Below, piece by piece: positions 5,836 through 6,148 of a DNA stretch of 6,148 bases. The stretch is taken from NCBI GenBank assembly GCA_910587575.1, contig CAJULU010000020.1, positions 47,999 through 54,146 of the forward strand, read 5' to 3'. Within the stretch, counting starts at the first letter, position 1, and every line of letters begins with the position of its first letter. The notes beneath the pieces were generated by a model. The model had not been told where the DNA came from. It saw nothing but the letters and a program-made list of their open reading frames with translations, and ran no database searches. The DNA is from an uncultured Dorea sp. (GTDB taxonomy: Bacteria; Bacillota; Clostridia; Lachnospirales; Lachnospiraceae). A program made the translations under genes and the position numbers.

Positions 5836-6148
5836 ATGATTATGGGGAAAATTGACGAGAATAAAAAGAAGAAAAAAGAGACACTTTTTAACAGTGCTTA
5901 CGATCTCTTCATTACAAAGGGAATTAACTCCACGGCCATTTCTGATATCGTGGAAAAGGCCGGGGTTGCAAAGGGCACCTTCTATCTTTACTTCAAGGAT
6001 AAATACGACATCCGCAACAAGCTGATTGCCCACAAGACCCACGAACTGTTCCACGGGGCGAAGCTTGCCCTTGACCGGGCGGAAGAACCAGTGACAGGAT
6101 TAGACGGACAGCTGATCTTTATTATCAATCATATTATTGATACCCTGG
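5836..6148 (+). CDS. TetR/AcrR-family transcriptional repressor, N-terminal 104 residues, cut by window edge
   Basis: Read directly from an ATG at 5836; the frame is open to the right edge. TetR proteins are usually about 180-220 residues, so roughly half is visible. After a Lys-rich start (MIMGKIDENKKKKKE), residues about 15-62 form the canonical TetR_N helix-turn-helix: LFNSAYDLFITKGINST, then ISDIVEKAGVAKGTFYLYF followed by KDKYDI. The G-TFYLYF signature marks the recognition helix. The ligand-binding part begins after about residue 65 and is mostly outside the window, so the inducer cannot be guessed. The gene is divergent from the MMPL operon, with three TGACT-N3-AGTCA palindromes between them. 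That is the standard arrangement for a local TetR repressor of an exporter, and these are its probable operators (inference). Confidence 0.93.
   Translation, partial: MIMGKIDENKKKKKETLFNSAYDLFITKGINSTAISDIVEKAGVAKGTFYLYFKDKYDIRNKLIAHKTHELFHGAKLALDRAEEPVTGLDGQLIFIINHIIDTL

Noticed and set aside
5791..6054. Minus-strand open frame opposite the start of the TetR gene
   Set aside because: It lies over the canonical TetR helix-turn-helix and the inverted repeat, with no domain of its own.

Overview
The window looks like chromosomal DNA from a Gram-positive anaerobe of the Clostridia, most probably Lachnospiraceae. This is inferred from the strong GGAGG-type ribosome binding sites, SigA-like promoters, a moderately GC-rich coding style, and the protein families present (a TetR-controlled MMPL exporter paired with a Leu/Gly heptad-repeat surface protein, and a Lachnospiraceae-style FliD-like protein). 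No species can be named from the sequence alone.

Layout, left to right. At 1-1014 on the minus strand is the N-terminal 338 codons of a FliD-like (flagellar cap) protein that runs off the left edge. The 96-base gap behind it carries its Shine-Dalgarno, a candidate SigD (sigma-28) promoter and an 8-bp hairpin at the predicted 5' end of its mRNA. At 1111-3447 (minus) is a secreted, possibly lipid-anchored protein with two long blocks of xxxLxxG heptads. At 3513-5639 (minus) is an MMPL/RND-superfamily membrane transporter. The last two genes are 65 bases apart and read MMPL first, heptad protein second, so they form a likely operon. At 5836 to the right edge (plus) is the N-terminal part of a divergent TetR-family repressor.

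The 196-base divergent intergenic region (5640-5835) is the most informative non-coding DNA here. It holds a near-consensus leftward promoter for the transporter operon, a rightward promoter for the repressor, three copies of a 13-bp palindrome TGACT-N3-AGTCA, and a GC-rich 16-bp inverted repeat at the start of the repressor transcript. One palindrome overlaps the transporter -35 box, one lies just downstream of its start point and one lies between the two promoters. Their centres are 43 and 32 bp apart, about four and three helical turns.

Working model (inference): the TetR protein represses the MMPL operon, and perhaps itself, through the three palindromes. A lipophilic ligand releases it and induces an export module made of the MMPL pump and its extracytoplasmic rod-like partner. 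The FliD-like gene is probably a separate transcription unit, possibly controlled by the flagellar sigma factor. The separate parts belong to known families; the operator array, the split pump/heptad module and the unusual FliD-like N-terminus are the points that merit a second look.
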